A stretch of DNA of 42,355 bases from Bacteroidota bacterium (GTDB taxonomy: Bacteria; Bacteroidota; Bacteroidia; UBA8524): the NCBI GenBank assembly GCA_003531115.1, contig DQHT01000140.1:27031-69385 (forward strand), given 5' to 3'. A program made the position numbers and the translations under genes. This document shows positions 33,507-41,598 of this stretch, piece after piece (position 1 is the stretch's first letter; every line of letters begins with the position of its first letter). The notes under the pieces were generated by a model that saw only the letters and a program-made list of their open reading frames with translations, ran no database searches and was not told the DNA's origin.

Positions 33507-34182
33507 AACTACTTTCGAACAAATAAGGTATTTCAATGAAATAGGACAGGAATACTGGAGTGCCAGAGAATTAGCTAAGGTGTTGGAATATGCGAAATGG
33601 GAAAAATTTCTCAATGTCATAGAGAAGGCAAAACAAGCTTGTGAAAATTCTGGACAGGAACCTGACGACCATTTTCCCCAGATGGGGAAAATGGTCGAAA
33701 TTGGATCCGGAGCTAAACGCACAATTGATGATTTACACCTTTCAAGATATGCCTGTTATTTAATCGTACAGAATGCGGATCCGTCAAAAAGGGTTGTTGC
33801 TTTAGGCCAAAGTTATTTTGCGGTTCAAACCCGTAAACAGGAGCTTTTTGAAGAAAGTTATGCAAAACTACCATCTGATGCAGAAAAACGGTTATTCCTT
33901 CGGAGGGAATTATCGGAACACAATAAGCAATTAGCCGACGCGGCTCAAAAAGCCGGTGTAATTCAACCATGGGAATATGCTGTTTTTCAAAACCACGGTT
34001 ATATGGGCCTGTATAATGGTTTGGGCGCAAAGGAAATCCATACAAAAAAGAGATTGAAAAAAAGCCAAAACATACTTGATCATATGGGCAGTACGGAATT
34101 GGCCGCAAATCTTTTTAGAGCCACACAAACCGAAGAAAAGGGAAAAATAGCCATCAACATAATTATCCCACTTGACAAGTAA
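33496..34182 (+). CDS. dinD: DinD-like (DNA damage-inducible protein D) protein, probably C-terminally truncated
   Basis: E. coli DinD is an SOS-induced protein that inhibits RecA filaments. The 228-residue product matches the family: FNEIGQEYWSARELAKVLEY (BRO-N-like domain), DDHFPQMGKMVEIGSGAKR, DLHLSRYACYLIVQNADPSK, ALGQSYFAVQTRKQEL, and MGSTELAANLFRATQTEEK. E. coli DinD has about 274 residues, with a further segment after TQTE-x-K; here that is replaced by a short tail GKIAINIIIPLDK. The 3' end is therefore probably deleted or shifted. It separates DUF2851 from PspC and has a strong Shine-Dalgarno, both signs of transfer. No LexA box was recognised. Confidence 0.82.
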   Translation: MTNKTTFEQIRYFNEIGQEYWSARELAKVLEYAKWEKFLNVIEKAKQACENSGQEPDDHFPQMGKMVEIGSGAKRTIDDLHLSRYACYLIVQNADPSKRVVALGQSYFAVQTRKQELFEESYAKLPSDAEKRLFLRRELSEHNKQLADAAQKAGVIQPWEYAVFQNHGYMGLYNGLGAKEIHTKKRLKKSQNILDHMGSTELAANLFRATQTEEKGKIAINIIIPLDK

Positions 34183-34202
34183 ACAGCACTGTGCTAACTT
34201 CG
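34172..34202 (+). promoter_or_regulatory. Possible promoter TTG-N20-TAACTTCG for the PspC gene
   Basis: TTG at 34172-34174 and TAACTTCG at 34195-34202 (one mismatch to TAnnTTTG) are 20 bases apart. If used, transcription would begin at about the first ATG (34207), leaving ATG 34228 as the alternative start. Confidence 0.3.
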
Positions 34203-34206
34203 TGGG

Positions 34207-34425
34207 ATGAACTCGATAAAATATGTGATGGAAAAGCGCTTGTATGGTGTATGTGCATACATCGGCGACAAGATCGGAGTTTCTTCCGAGCGCATCCGGC
34301 TCTATTTTATTTATGCCTCCTGCCTTACACTGGGTTCACCCTTCTTGTTTTACCTGGTTGTGGCATTTTGGATGAACATACGCTCGTATATCAAGGAGAA
34401 GAGAAGTTCGGTCTGGGATCTGTAG
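34207..34425 (+). CDS. PspC domain membrane protein
   Basis: The 72-residue protein has the PspC fold: YGVCAYIGDKIGVSSERIRL followed by one long hydrophobic segment (about 32-54) and a basic tail. PspC domains sense or buffer envelope stress in other bacteria; small single-domain forms after DUF2851 are common in Bacteroidota. The ATG at 34207 is used; MEKRLYGVC at 34228 is possible. The DinD-like gene lies between it and DUF2851, so it may now depend on its own promoter. Confidence 0.8.
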   Translation: MNSIKYVMEKRLYGVCAYIGDKIGVSSERIRLYFIYASCLTLGSPFLFYLVVAFWMNIRSYIKEKRSSVWDL

Positions 34426-34621
34426 TTCGCTGCTCACACTTGCTGGCGCACGCGAATCGTTCGCGCGGCGGCGCGGAGAGTTTTGTTTTTGAGAACAAGT
34501 ATTGCTTACGCCGGAATAAAGGCGCAGTTTTGTTTGCTCTGGAATAATTATCCTCCAAGTATCCAAGTCCCCTCGCTCCCTCGCTCCGGACGAAGTCCCG
34601 CTCCCTCGCTTCCAGATCTTA
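34426..34621. repeat. Intergenic region with hairpin and tandem octamers
   Basis: Between the convergent PspC and acyl-CoA ligase genes lies a GC-rich patch with the hairpin CGCGAATCGTTCGCG (34451-34465), then two TCCAAGT(A/C) octamers (34554-34569), two CCCTCGCT octamers (34570-34585) and a further CTCCCTCGCT at 34601-34610. No coding potential is seen. The composition differs from the neighbours and resembles other repeat-bearing convergent junctions of the window. Confidence 0.6.
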
Positions 34622-36514
34622 CTACAAATCCTCAGTAACCCCTTCATACATCTCCTCAATTTCCATCGCGTATTTGGATTCGATGACCCTTCGTTTGGAT
34701 TTGAGGGTTGGGGTGAGTTCTCCTTCTTCGACGCTAAAGGGTTTTCTTTTGAGCACGAAGTTTTTGATGCGTTCAAATTTGGCCAGTTCGTTGGATAGTT
34801 TGCGGATGTCTTCATTCATCCACAGGATCATTTCTTCATTGCGGATAAAGGGATCCGTTTCTTCGAAGAAGGCATCGTTCAGCCCGAATTTTTCTTTGAG
34901 TTCCTCTTTGGCGGGCACGATGATGGCCGTAATAAATTCGCGGCGATCGCCGATCAGGAAGATCTGCTCGATCTTTGAACTTTTCATATAGACATTCTCA
35001 ACCGGAGTCGGATAGATGTTTTTTCCATAAGCATTCACCAACATGTTTTTGATGCGGTCGGTAATTTTGAGGTAACCGTGGTGGAATTTGCCCACGTCGC
35101 CGGTATGGAACCATCCGTCCTTGTCGATCACGGCTGCTGTGTCTTCCGGTTTGTTCCAATATCCTTGCATGACCGAAGGACCTTTGACTACGATCTCGCC
35201 CTCTTCGCAGCTAAAGTCCGGATCAAATGACCCGGAAGTTTGTATCGTGTGGAAGGAACTTCCGTCTTTATCCAAAATTCCTACCTGTAAATTAGGCACG
35301 ATAGCCCCTACTGTACCGTATACCTGCTTCCCTTCCAAATTAATTGAGATCAAAGGAGAGGTTTCGGTCAAACCATATCCTTCCAGGGCATTGATCCCCA
35401 AATTTCCAAAAAATTCGCCCACATGTTGAGGCAGCGCTGCGCCACCGGAAACAAGAAGCCGCATTTTTCCGCCTAAACGGGCTTTTACTTTTTTAAAGAC
35501 AAGTATGGTAGCCAACTTATGTTTAGCGGCAAGAAGTGGATCTATCCATTTACCATGCTCCTTTTTAACCCTAACTGCTTCACCTATGCCGACTGCCCAA
35601 TAGAATATTTTTTTGCTCAGTCCGCCTTTGGTCTCGGCGCTTTTGATCACCCTTTCTTTGACCCTTTCCAGGAGACGGGGAACAGTTGTCATCACTGTGG
35701 GCTGCACTTCGGCCATATTCGCCGAAAGAGCCTCAATGCTCTGTGCAAAGGCAATTTCAGCGCCTACATAGATTCCAAGATAATAGGTGGCCAGGCGTTC
35801 ATAGACATGGCAGAGCGGCAAAAAGGAAAGGTAGCGATCATCTTTAGAGATGGATGGAACGGTGGTTTTGGCCATCCATACATTGCTCATAAAATTTTCA
35901 TGGCTCAGCATTACCCCTTTGGGAACTCCTGTGGTACCTGATGTATAGATGAGGGAAGCCAGGTCTTTAGGGCCGATGGATTCAAAAAGGACCTCTATTC
36001 CGTCTTTGTTTTTAAGGTATAGAGCATCCCCCTGACTAAAAAGATCGACCAAAGAAACGAGCCGCGGATCCTCTGATTTGGCATTGGCTCTCGGAAAATT
36101 GAGGAAGATGGCTTTGACATCCGGACAGGTTTCAGCAGCTTTTAAGACCTTTTTCAGGAGAAAGGGGTTGCCAACCAAAACGCCTTTTGACCCGGAATCT
36201 TTGATAATGTACTCGATCTCTGATTCAGGAAGAGTTGGGTAAATGGATGCGTTCACACAGCCAATTTGCAAGAGGGCCTGATCAAATATGAGAAATTCCG
36301 GACAATTCTCCAGGATCATGGCGAGCCGGTCGCCCTTGGTAAAGCCATGTTCCACCAAATAGGCACTTACCCCGTTGATCCGGTCGAGAATGGCACCGTA
36401 TGAATGGGAAACCCAGACACCATCAATCTTTTGCATTAAAAATGTATCCTGGAGTTTTTTGGTATGCGCAACGGTATCACGCAGCATCTGGTGCAGGGAA
36501 TTCGGTAAATTCAT
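34622..36514 (-). CDS. Long-chain fatty acid--CoA ligase (AMP-forming)
   Basis: The enzyme activates fatty acids through acyl-AMP to acyl-CoA. The 630-residue protein has the P-loop YTSGTTGVPKGVMLSHEN, the A5 motif GYGLTETSPL, A7 GWFHTGDVGKFHHGYLKI and A8 RIKNMLVNAYGKNIYPTPVE. Length and motifs fit the FAA1/long-chain class. It should be cytosolic or membrane-associated. It is divergent from the universal stress protein gene. Several paralogues are usual in Bacteroidota, so the symbol fadD is not assigned. Confidence 0.92.
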   Translation of the reverse strand: MNLPNSLHQMLRDTVAHTKKLQDTFLMQKIDGVWVSHSYGAILDRINGVSAYLVEHGFTKGDRLAMILENCPEFLIFDQALLQIGCVNASIYPTLPESEIEYIIKDSGSKGVLVGNPFLLKKVLKAAETCPDVKAIFLNFPRANAKSEDPRLVSLVDLFSQGDALYLKNKDGIEVLFESIGPKDLASLIYTSGTTGVPKGVMLSHENFMSNVWMAKTTVPSISKDDRYLSFLPLCHVYERLATYYLGIYVGAEIAFAQSIEALSANMAEVQPTVMTTVPRLLERVKERVIKSAETKGGLSKKIFYWAVGIGEAVRVKKEHGKWIDPLLAAKHKLATILVFKKVKARLGGKMRLLVSGGAALPQHVGEFFGNLGINALEGYGLTETSPLISINLEGKQVYGTVGAIVPNLQVGILDKDGSSFHTIQTSGSFDPDFSCEEGEIVVKGPSVMQGYWNKPEDTAAVIDKDGWFHTGDVGKFHHGYLKITDRIKNMLVNAYGKNIYPTPVENVYMKSSKIEQIFLIGDRREFITAIIVPAKEELKEKFGLNDAFFEETDPFIRNEEMILWMNEDIRKLSNELAKFERIKNFVLKRKPFSVEEGELTPTLKSKRRVIESKYAMEIEEMYEGVTEDL

Positions 36515-36562
36515 TTGGTTTTGGTTTATGACGCTAAATTAGGGAATTTCGCGACTTGCCCG

Positions 36563-36570
36563 TACATTTG
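36563..36570 (+). promoter_or_regulatory. Candidate -7 box TACATTTG upstream of the usp gene
   Basis: TACATTTG is an exact TAnnTTTG match 29 bases before ATG 36600, in the 85-base divergent region. The -33 element is not obvious. Confidence 0.4.
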
Positions 36571-36599
36571 GTGAAGAACCATTATTGTAAGCGAATACC

Positions 36600-37388
36600 A
36601 TGAATAAACTGGCTGCTCTGATTGATTTTACGCCTACCTGTGAGGTAACCCTTTCGTATTTGAGCCTGCTGGCAAAGAAACTCGGCACAGCTACGGTATT
36701 GATAAATATTGAAGAGGAAAGTTCCAATAAGGAAGAAGTTGAATCAAAACTGGAAGTGTATGGCCAAAAAGTGCGTGAGCAAAATCTGAAATGTGATACC
36801 CACGTAGAGATCGGTGATTTTAATTCCATTATAGACCCTACACTTCAGCTGCTCGCTCCACAATTAGTTGTAACCGGTACCCATGGTATTAAAGGCTTAA
36901 AGCAAACTTTGTTTGGAGCCCATATTCTGAAACTCGCCCAGGAAATATCCATTCCACTTCTTGTGGTTCAGGATGAAAGCAAAGTGAATGAAATGGGAAT
37001 TGAAAAAATGCTCTTTAGCATGGGTCCACATGAAAATTTTGAACCAACCATCGACTATGTGGCGAGTCTGGCCAAAGACCTGAATAGTCAGGTGGTGATC
37101 TATACCATCATCAAATCTTCTCAGGATCTCTCCGATGCCCTCACCCACAATAACAATTATGCTAAAAGGGTGTTCGAAGCTGTAGGTGTTCCGTTTGAGC
37201 ATGTGATAGAGGAGAGCCAGGATTTTTCACTTGGTTTTAGTCGCCAAACCATCCATTATATGGAAAAAAACCCCTTTGATATGGTGGTGATGCCCGCCGA
37301 TGCTTCTGAAATGTACCGGGCTTTTAGTAAGACGGATAAGGAAAACCTGATCCTGAATACCCAGGCTGTACCGGTGCTTTGTGTTTAG
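36600..37388 (+). CDS. Tandem universal stress protein (UspA fold)
   Basis: The 262-residue protein has two Usp domains (about 1-122 and 130-262). The first ends with VVTGTHGIKGLKQTLFGAH and ISIPLLVVQD, resembling the ATP-binding G-2X-G-9X-G motif, although the last Gly/Ser-Thr pattern is altered (GAH). The second domain ends AVPVLCV and lacks the glycine motif. It would be a cytosolic stress or nucleotide-binding protein. Such tandem Usp proteins are common in Bacteroidota; ligand and role are unknown. Confidence 0.85.
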   Translation: MNKLAALIDFTPTCEVTLSYLSLLAKKLGTATVLINIEEESSNKEEVESKLEVYGQKVREQNLKCDTHVEIGDFNSIIDPTLQLLAPQLVVTGTHGIKGLKQTLFGAHILKLAQEISIPLLVVQDESKVNEMGIEKMLFSMGPHENFEPTIDYVASLAKDLNSQVVIYTIIKSSQDLSDALTHNNNYAKRVFEAVGVPFEHVIEESQDFSLGFSRQTIHYMEKNPFDMVVMPADASEMYRAFSKTDKENLILNTQAVPVLCV

Positions 37389-37446
37389 CATTTATTCACC
37401 GAGGTTTGAGTCGCTCAGTCAATTCGTTTCCATACCGTGTTTGCGT

Positions 37447-37600
37447 GTTCTTTTTTGCTTGTCCAAAAAAGAACCAAAAAAGGACACCACGAGGACCGAA
37501 TTTTGGTTTTTCTGCGCACTAACCAGCCGCCACAGGGGCCGAAAAACCAAAATTCCGCTCTCCACCTTCGCGATTGTCTTCACTCCGTTCCGACAATCGC
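37447..37600. repeat. Composite element of three consecutive perfect inverted repeats
   Basis: Hairpin 1: GTTCTTTTTTG (37447-37457) / CAAAAAAGAAC (37464-37474), 6-base loop. Hairpin 2: GAATTTTGGTTTTTC (37498-37512) / GAAAAACCAAAATTC (37541-37555), 15-base perfect arms, 28-base loop. Hairpin 3: GCGATTGTC (37570-37578) / GACAATCGC (37592-37600), 13-base loop. The element fills most of the 234-base gap between convergent usp and DUF2461 genes. No meaningful ORF is present. It resembles a dispersed palindromic repeat unit more than a simple terminator. Confidence 0.8.
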
Positions 37601-37622
37601 TTCGGCGGACGCTGTCCCACTC

Positions 37623-38285
37623 CTACCAGGCTTGTTTTAAAAAGTCGTTGATTTTCTTTCCAACGATGTAGTACTCCATTATTTTTTCGGGAAGTTTTTC
37701 TGACACAATAATTTCCGGCTTGAGAAAGGCTGAAAAATAGAATTGCTTATTGGCGATCAGGGGTTCCTTTGCATGGGCTTCCTGAAAGGCCTGAGGGATA
37801 CGTTTATGCTGTTCGCCTTGAATAGCACCGAACTTTTCCTTAAAGGCGGCATCCGAATAAAGTGATTTAAACTCCTTTAAATGGGTCGCAATATGTTCGC
37901 GTATTTTTTCAAGTTTGTCATTTTCGATCATGTAGGCACCTCCATAAATGGCTAATCCCTCCGGAGAAAGCTGAAAATAGAGGCCGGGGTATGATTTATC
38001 CTTTTTCCCGGTTTTTGATAGGATGGCTGCCACATGGGTATTGTAGGGCGTTTTGTCCTTGGAAAAACGGATATCCTTATTGATACGCATGATGGCGTCA
38101 GCAGGTTTGATCTGAATTTCCGGCTCATGTTTTTGAATGCGGATGATCATGTCCATCACAAAATCAGCAAAGGGTTTTTTTACTTCCTTTTCATAGGTCT
38201 TGCGGTTGGCGTTGAACCATTCGGTCGTGTTATTTTTTGCAAGCTCTTTAAAAAAACTCAGGAAGGCGGGGCTAAAGTGGGGCAT
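37623..38285 (-). CDS. DUF2461 family protein
   Basis: The 220-residue protein matches DUF2461: FLSFFKELAKNNTTEWFNAN near the start, RINKDIRFSKDKTPYNTHVA, and PGLYFQLSPEGLAIYGGAYM. The W-F-x-x-N-R, R-x-x-R-F-S-K-D-K-x-P-Y-x and YGG motifs are conserved in the family. No function is established for it. It stands alone, convergent to usp and divergent from the CYTH gene. The last residues overlap the edge of the inverted-repeat element region by proximity only. Confidence 0.88.
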   Translation of the reverse strand: MPHFSPAFLSFFKELAKNNTTEWFNANRKTYEKEVKKPFADFVMDMIIRIQKHEPEIQIKPADAIMRINKDIRFSKDKTPYNTHVAAILSKTGKKDKSYPGLYFQLSPEGLAIYGGAYMIENDKLEKIREHIATHLKEFKSLYSDAAFKEKFGAIQGEQHKRIPQAFQEAHAKEPLIANKQFYFSAFLKPEIIVSEKLPEKIMEYYIVGKKINDFLKQAW

Positions 38286-38411
38286 AATGGACGGTTCTTT
38301 TTCGTTGAAAAGGTAGGAATTTTATGGATAGAGAGGAGGGGCGTTGGTCGAAATGCGAAAAAACGCAAAACACAGGTTTTTGTGAAAAAATTACAACAAC
38401 TTTGACTTGAC

Positions 38412-38876
38412 ATGGGAATTGAAATAGAAAGGAAGTACCTGGTGGATAGGGAGAAGTGGGAAGCGTTAAAAAAACCAGCCGGTGTTTTATACAGACAAGG
38501 CTATATTTCCACCAACCCGGAAAAGACCATTCGTGTTAGAATAACACCTGACCATAGCTATCTCACCATCAAAGGACCCAATACCGGGGCAAGCAGGTCG
38601 GAATTTGAATATGAAATTCCTATAAAAGATGCCGAAGAGTTACTCACTCAATTTGCGGAAACTGAATTGTCGAAAACAAGGTATACCATTGAATTTGGCG
38701 GAAAAATCTGGGAAGTGGACGAGTTTAGTGGAGATAATATTGGACTGATAACGGCAGAAATTGAACTTCAGAGTGAGGTTGAGACTTTCCCGATTCCAGA
38801 TTGGATCAAAGAGGATGTTACGGGACAGGAAAAATACTATAATTCGAACCTGACGCTGAGGCCATTTAATGATTAA
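38412..38876 (+). CDS. CYTH domain protein (triphosphate tunnel metalloenzyme)
   Basis: The 154-residue protein has the defining ExExK motif as E4-I-E6-R-K8 in MGIEIERKYLV, then beta strands with RVRI, YLTIKGP and the acidic VDEFSGDNIGLITAEIEL. CYTH/TTM enzymes hydrolyse triphosphates such as inorganic tripolyphosphate or thiamine triphosphate, or act as class IV adenylate cyclases. The short single-domain form most resembles bacterial tripolyphosphatase or NeuTTM-like enzymes. Start ATG 38412. No neighbour points to the substrate. Confidence 0.9.
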   Translation: MGIEIERKYLVDREKWEALKKPAGVLYRQGYISTNPEKTIRVRITPDHSYLTIKGPNTGASRSEFEYEIPIKDAEELLTQFAETELSKTRYTIEFGGKIWEVDEFSGDNIGLITAEIELQSEVETFPIPDWIKEDVTGQEKYYNSNLTLRPFND

Positions 38877-38920
38877 TTCTAGACCACAAGTGTTTGGATT
38901 ATTAGGCTGCCCATAAAGTA

Positions 38921-39010
38921 TCACACAAAATTCCCCAAAATCCGCTCCCTGTCCTCGGTCTCCTTATCGTTCAAATGATCAAGCTCAATAAAAACGATCT
39001 TCTTCCCCAT
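38921..39010 (-). CDS. Small overlapping ORF after the Panacea gene, possible toxin remnant
   Basis: An ATG at 39010, within the last 26 bases of the Panacea gene, opens a 29-residue frame: MGKKIVFIELDHL, then an acidic helix, ending ILGNFV before TGA. Overlap of this kind is typical of toxin-antitoxin pairs, but the ORF is too short for a toxin and no frame continues it. It may be a decayed toxin start or chance. No RBS is seen. Confidence 0.25.
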   Translation of the reverse strand: MGKKIVFIELDHLNDKETEDRERILGNFV

Positions 39011-39788
39011 AATTCTGTACAGAAAAGGGAGCTTCCCGGTAAAAGGCATATTCATAGTTGATCTCTTCACCTTCCTTTGAAACCAACCAGGGCATGTCTT
39101 TATGCGAATAGTCACTGATGGCTGCCGCAGACCAGTCGCTCATTTGTTCGATGACCCGGTCAATGGTTTCTTTTTCGCTTGCTTTAAGTTCGGTCAAATC
39201 GGCTTTTTCCAAAGGCAAATAGCGGATTTGCGGGAACCCATGGTATTCCGTTTTTACGCGTTGCAGTTGACCTTTATCGATCATCTGCTTGATGAGGGTA
39301 TCCAGCTTTTGAGGAACGGGTCCATAAGGCAACTTGCGGTACTTCGCCCCGGTTAAATGCGCTTCGTACTGTTCATAATAATTGAAATCCGAAAAATAAA
39401 GCAGTTTGTACAGAACGGTTTCGCCAACATTGGGTTTACCGGCACAGCGCTCAAGAATATAGAGCAACACGTTTTTGAATTTTTTGACCTGAAGCGTAGG
39501 GACCGAAATGCGTTCCTCCTGCTTTTTTGGTTTTGCTTCTTCTTTGCCCTCAAGATCCTGACTGATCGTGAAATCCCTGGCCATGAACTCATCCAGGGAA
39601 AAACCTAAAACAGTAGATAAAAGGTGGATTTCAAGAATGTCAATACCCCGGTTTCCCAATTCGATTTGTGCTAAAGAAGGGCGTGACATCTTGAGGTATT
39701 TGGCCAATTCTTCCTGCGATAAACCCTTCCGTTTACGAATTGCTGCAACCCGTTCACCAATTTGTTTTTGCGACAAGACCAGACTCAT
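38985..39788 (-). CDS. XRE-type HTH plus Panacea (DUF4065/SocA-like) protein, antitoxin-like
   Basis: The 267-residue protein starts with a Cro/CI helix-turn-helix (about 8-65: IRKRKGLSQEELAKYLKMSR and IELGNRGI). A charged, Lys/Glu-rich linker (about 75-95) follows, then a Panacea domain (about 100-245) with KLLYFSDFNYYEQYEAHLTG and KLPYGPVPQKLDTLI. This domain is known as a versatile antitoxin module and, in SocA, as a proteolysis adaptor. The HTH suggests autorepression. No intact toxin gene lies beside it: downstream is only a 29-codon ORF, upstream (84 bases) is sigZ. Confidence 0.88.
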   Translation of the reverse strand: MSLVLSQKQIGERVAAIRKRKGLSQEELAKYLKMSRPSLAQIELGNRGIDILEIHLLSTVLGFSLDEFMARDFTISQDLEGKEEAKPKKQEERISVPTLQVKKFKNVLLYILERCAGKPNVGETVLYKLLYFSDFNYYEQYEAHLTGAKYRKLPYGPVPQKLDTLIKQMIDKGQLQRVKTEYHGFPQIRYLPLEKADLTELKASEKETIDRVIEQMSDWSAAAISDYSHKDMPWLVSKEGEEINYEYAFYREAPFSVQNYGEEDRFY

Positions 39789-39872
39789 ACCCTTGTTTTC
39801 TTATAATGTTAACAAAGGTGAAAAAGTTTTATTAGAAAACAATGAATTGTACGAAAAGGGAACAAAAGTAAA

Positions 39873-40439
39873 TTATTCACAAACCCCACATTCCCCGTCC
39901 CCGGCCTTTTTCATCCGGGCATCGAGCACATTGCCGCGTTTGTCCAATTCGATCTCACAACAGGAAACAAACATTTTCCTCAATCGTTCCCGGCCTCTTT
40001 GTACCCGTGAACGCAAGGAAGGATAAGCCATATTGTATTTTAATGCCAACTCCTTTTGCCGGATGTTTTTGAGTTCACTGTCGATGATGATATCCCGGTA
40101 TTCTTCGGGGAGTTTTTCGATAAAGCTTTCCAGGCAGGTTTCCAGTCCTTTGGTGGCATCCGGGTCGTTTTCGTGTTCGATATCTTCCGAAAGGGTATCG
40201 GAATAACTCAGGTTTTGTTTTCCGGAGCTTTTGCGGTAATAGTCGATAACGGCATTCCGGGCGATGGTGAAGATCCAGTTCTGAATTTTCTCCTGCTGGT
40301 TGATGGAATCTTTTTTCAGGGAAATTTTTATAAAAACCTCCTGGAGGATGTCTTCCGCATCTTCCTTTTTCCCAACCTTGCTCAGGATATAACGCTGCAG
40401 GGAATCGTGAAACTGCTGATGTATATTAGTTACTTCCAT
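39873..40439 (-). CDS. sigZ: RNA polymerase sigma factor, SigZ-type ECF
   Basis: The 188-residue ECF sigma factor has region 2 (about 8-75: KEDAEDILQEVFIKI and IQNWIFTIARNAVIDYYRK) and region 4 (about 105-160: LPEEYRDIIIDSEL, then YNMAYPSLRSRVQRGRERLR). It has a SigZ-type C-terminal extension with Cys pairs C160-C161 and C184/C187 (ECGVCE). Region 2 would bind the -10 and region 4 the -35 of target promoters. The ATG at 40439 overlaps the MFS gene by 14 bases. No anti-sigma gene is adjacent. The Cys tail may bind a metal or metalloid and control activity; this is inference. Confidence 0.9.
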   Translation of the reverse strand: MEVTNIHQQFHDSLQRYILSKVGKKEDAEDILQEVFIKISLKKDSINQQEKIQNWIFTIARNAVIDYYRKSSGKQNLSYSDTLSEDIEHENDPDATKGLETCLESFIEKLPEEYRDIIIDSELKNIRQKELALKYNMAYPSLRSRVQRGRERLRKMFVSCCEIELDKRGNVLDARMKKAGDGECGVCE

Positions 40440-41598
40440 ATTTGTATACTGGATGATTTATGGACCGATAATAAAAAAGCAAAGCAAGAGCCAAAACGAA
40501 GGTAGCAATTAGAAAGAAGGGCTGTATCGAATTGAATCCGAGCAAAAATCCTCCCGCCAAGGCACCCAAAGCAGCTCCCAGATCACGCCAGCTAAGGTTT
40601 GCCGCCAATGCATGAAGCCTGGTTTCGGCGTCTCCACCCAAGGTGCCTGGTCCCAATGCCGAGCTAACACTATTGGCAAGAAAGCATCCGATAATCCCAG
40701 GGGTATAGAAACCCAGTCCGATGCTCAAAAGGGAAACAATGCTCAGGCTCATGGCCAGGAAAAACACGGTATTCAGTCCGATACGATCTGCTAAAAATCC
40801 GGCGGCTGGGGATATCGCAAACAAAGAGACTCTTCGAAAGGCCAGGTAAAAAGCGACAAGTCCCAGCAATTCTAAAGGAGCTGTTGATTCCGACTGAAAC
40901 AGCCTGCCCAATACAACAACAAGAAGTCCTTCAATAAAAAAGGCAGAAAGAAAGACTAAAAAATTAAATGAACCCGGGACAAAGGAAAAGACTGGAGCCT
41001 GCGTTGAAAATTTATGAGTACGTTGTTCTAAGCGACTGGCAAAAATCAGGGATAAGACTGAGAGTCCCCCCAGCCACAGGAACGTTGTATGCGGCGATCC
41101 ATAGCTTCCTAATACCGGACCCAAGAGCAGGGCGAGAAGCGGACCTATTTCCTGAATGCCCTTGCTAAGGCCCAAACTGAGACCTTTTTGCCTTGTTTCC
41201 AGCGAATAACTTAAGCTGCTCAGCCTCAAGATGGCATACGAAAAGGCCCAAAGCAAACGGGCAAAAATCCATAAAACAAGATGGGCCGAAACTCCATATA
41301 ACAGCGTGGAGATCACTGCCGTTCCACTGGCTACCAGAGTAAGTCTATAGAAACCAAAACGATTGAAAAAGGGAAGGATCCAGCGATTGGCCACGATACG
41401 TATAAAACGGTTTATGGAAAGCAGAAAGCCCACCCAAAGCTCCGGCACATGCAGGGAGACTGACTGGGTAGGCAATACAGCATAAAGGTAAGTGTCGCCC
41501 ATCAGGGCGAAACTCAGACTGAATGAAGAAAACAAAGCGGATCGCAAACCCGGATTCTTAAGCACAACAAGCAGCCCCGTCTTCACTCGCTCCAACAC
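40426..41598 (-). CDS. MFS transporter, operon with flavoprotein and sigZ
   Basis: The 390-residue inner-membrane protein has about 12 helices, with a motif-A-like pair LSINRFIRIVANRW and GFLADRIGLN in the halves. It belongs to an efflux-like MFS group of unknown substrate. The ATG at 41598 overlaps the 3' end of the flavoprotein gene by 41 bases, and its stop overlaps sigZ by 14 bases, so all three are translated from one message. The context suggests export of whatever the flavoprotein produces or the sigma factor detects. Confidence 0.85.
   Translation of the reverse strand: MLERVKTGLLVVLKNPGLRSALFSSFSLSFALMGDTYLYAVLPTQSVSLHVPELWVGFLLSINRFIRIVANRWILPFFNRFGFYRLTLVASGTAVISTLLYGVSAHLVLWIFARLLWAFSYAILRLSSLSYSLETRQKGLSLGLSKGIQEIGPLLALLLGPVLGSYGSPHTTFLWLGGLSVLSLIFASRLEQRTHKFSTQAPVFSFVPGSFNFLVFLSAFFIEGLLVVVLGRLFQSESTAPLELLGLVAFYLAFRRVSLFAISPAAGFLADRIGLNTVFFLAMSLSIVSLLSIGLGFYTPGIIGCFLANSVSSALGPGTLGGDAETRLHALAANLSWRDLGAALGALAGGFLLGFNSIQPFFLIATFVLALALLFYYRSINHPVYKYGSN

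Noticed and set aside
36539..36829. Minus-strand 96-codon frame over the usp start
   Set aside because: It is antisense to a clear Usp gene, has no family features, and overlaps the divergent promoter region.
37381..37671. Plus-strand frames (96 and 67 codons) across the inverted repeats
   Set aside because: They translate the hairpin arms, have no conserved features and run into the antisense of DUF2461.
38034..38405. 123-codon plus-strand frame antisense to DUF2461
   Set aside because: Shadow of a real gene; no start context or domain.
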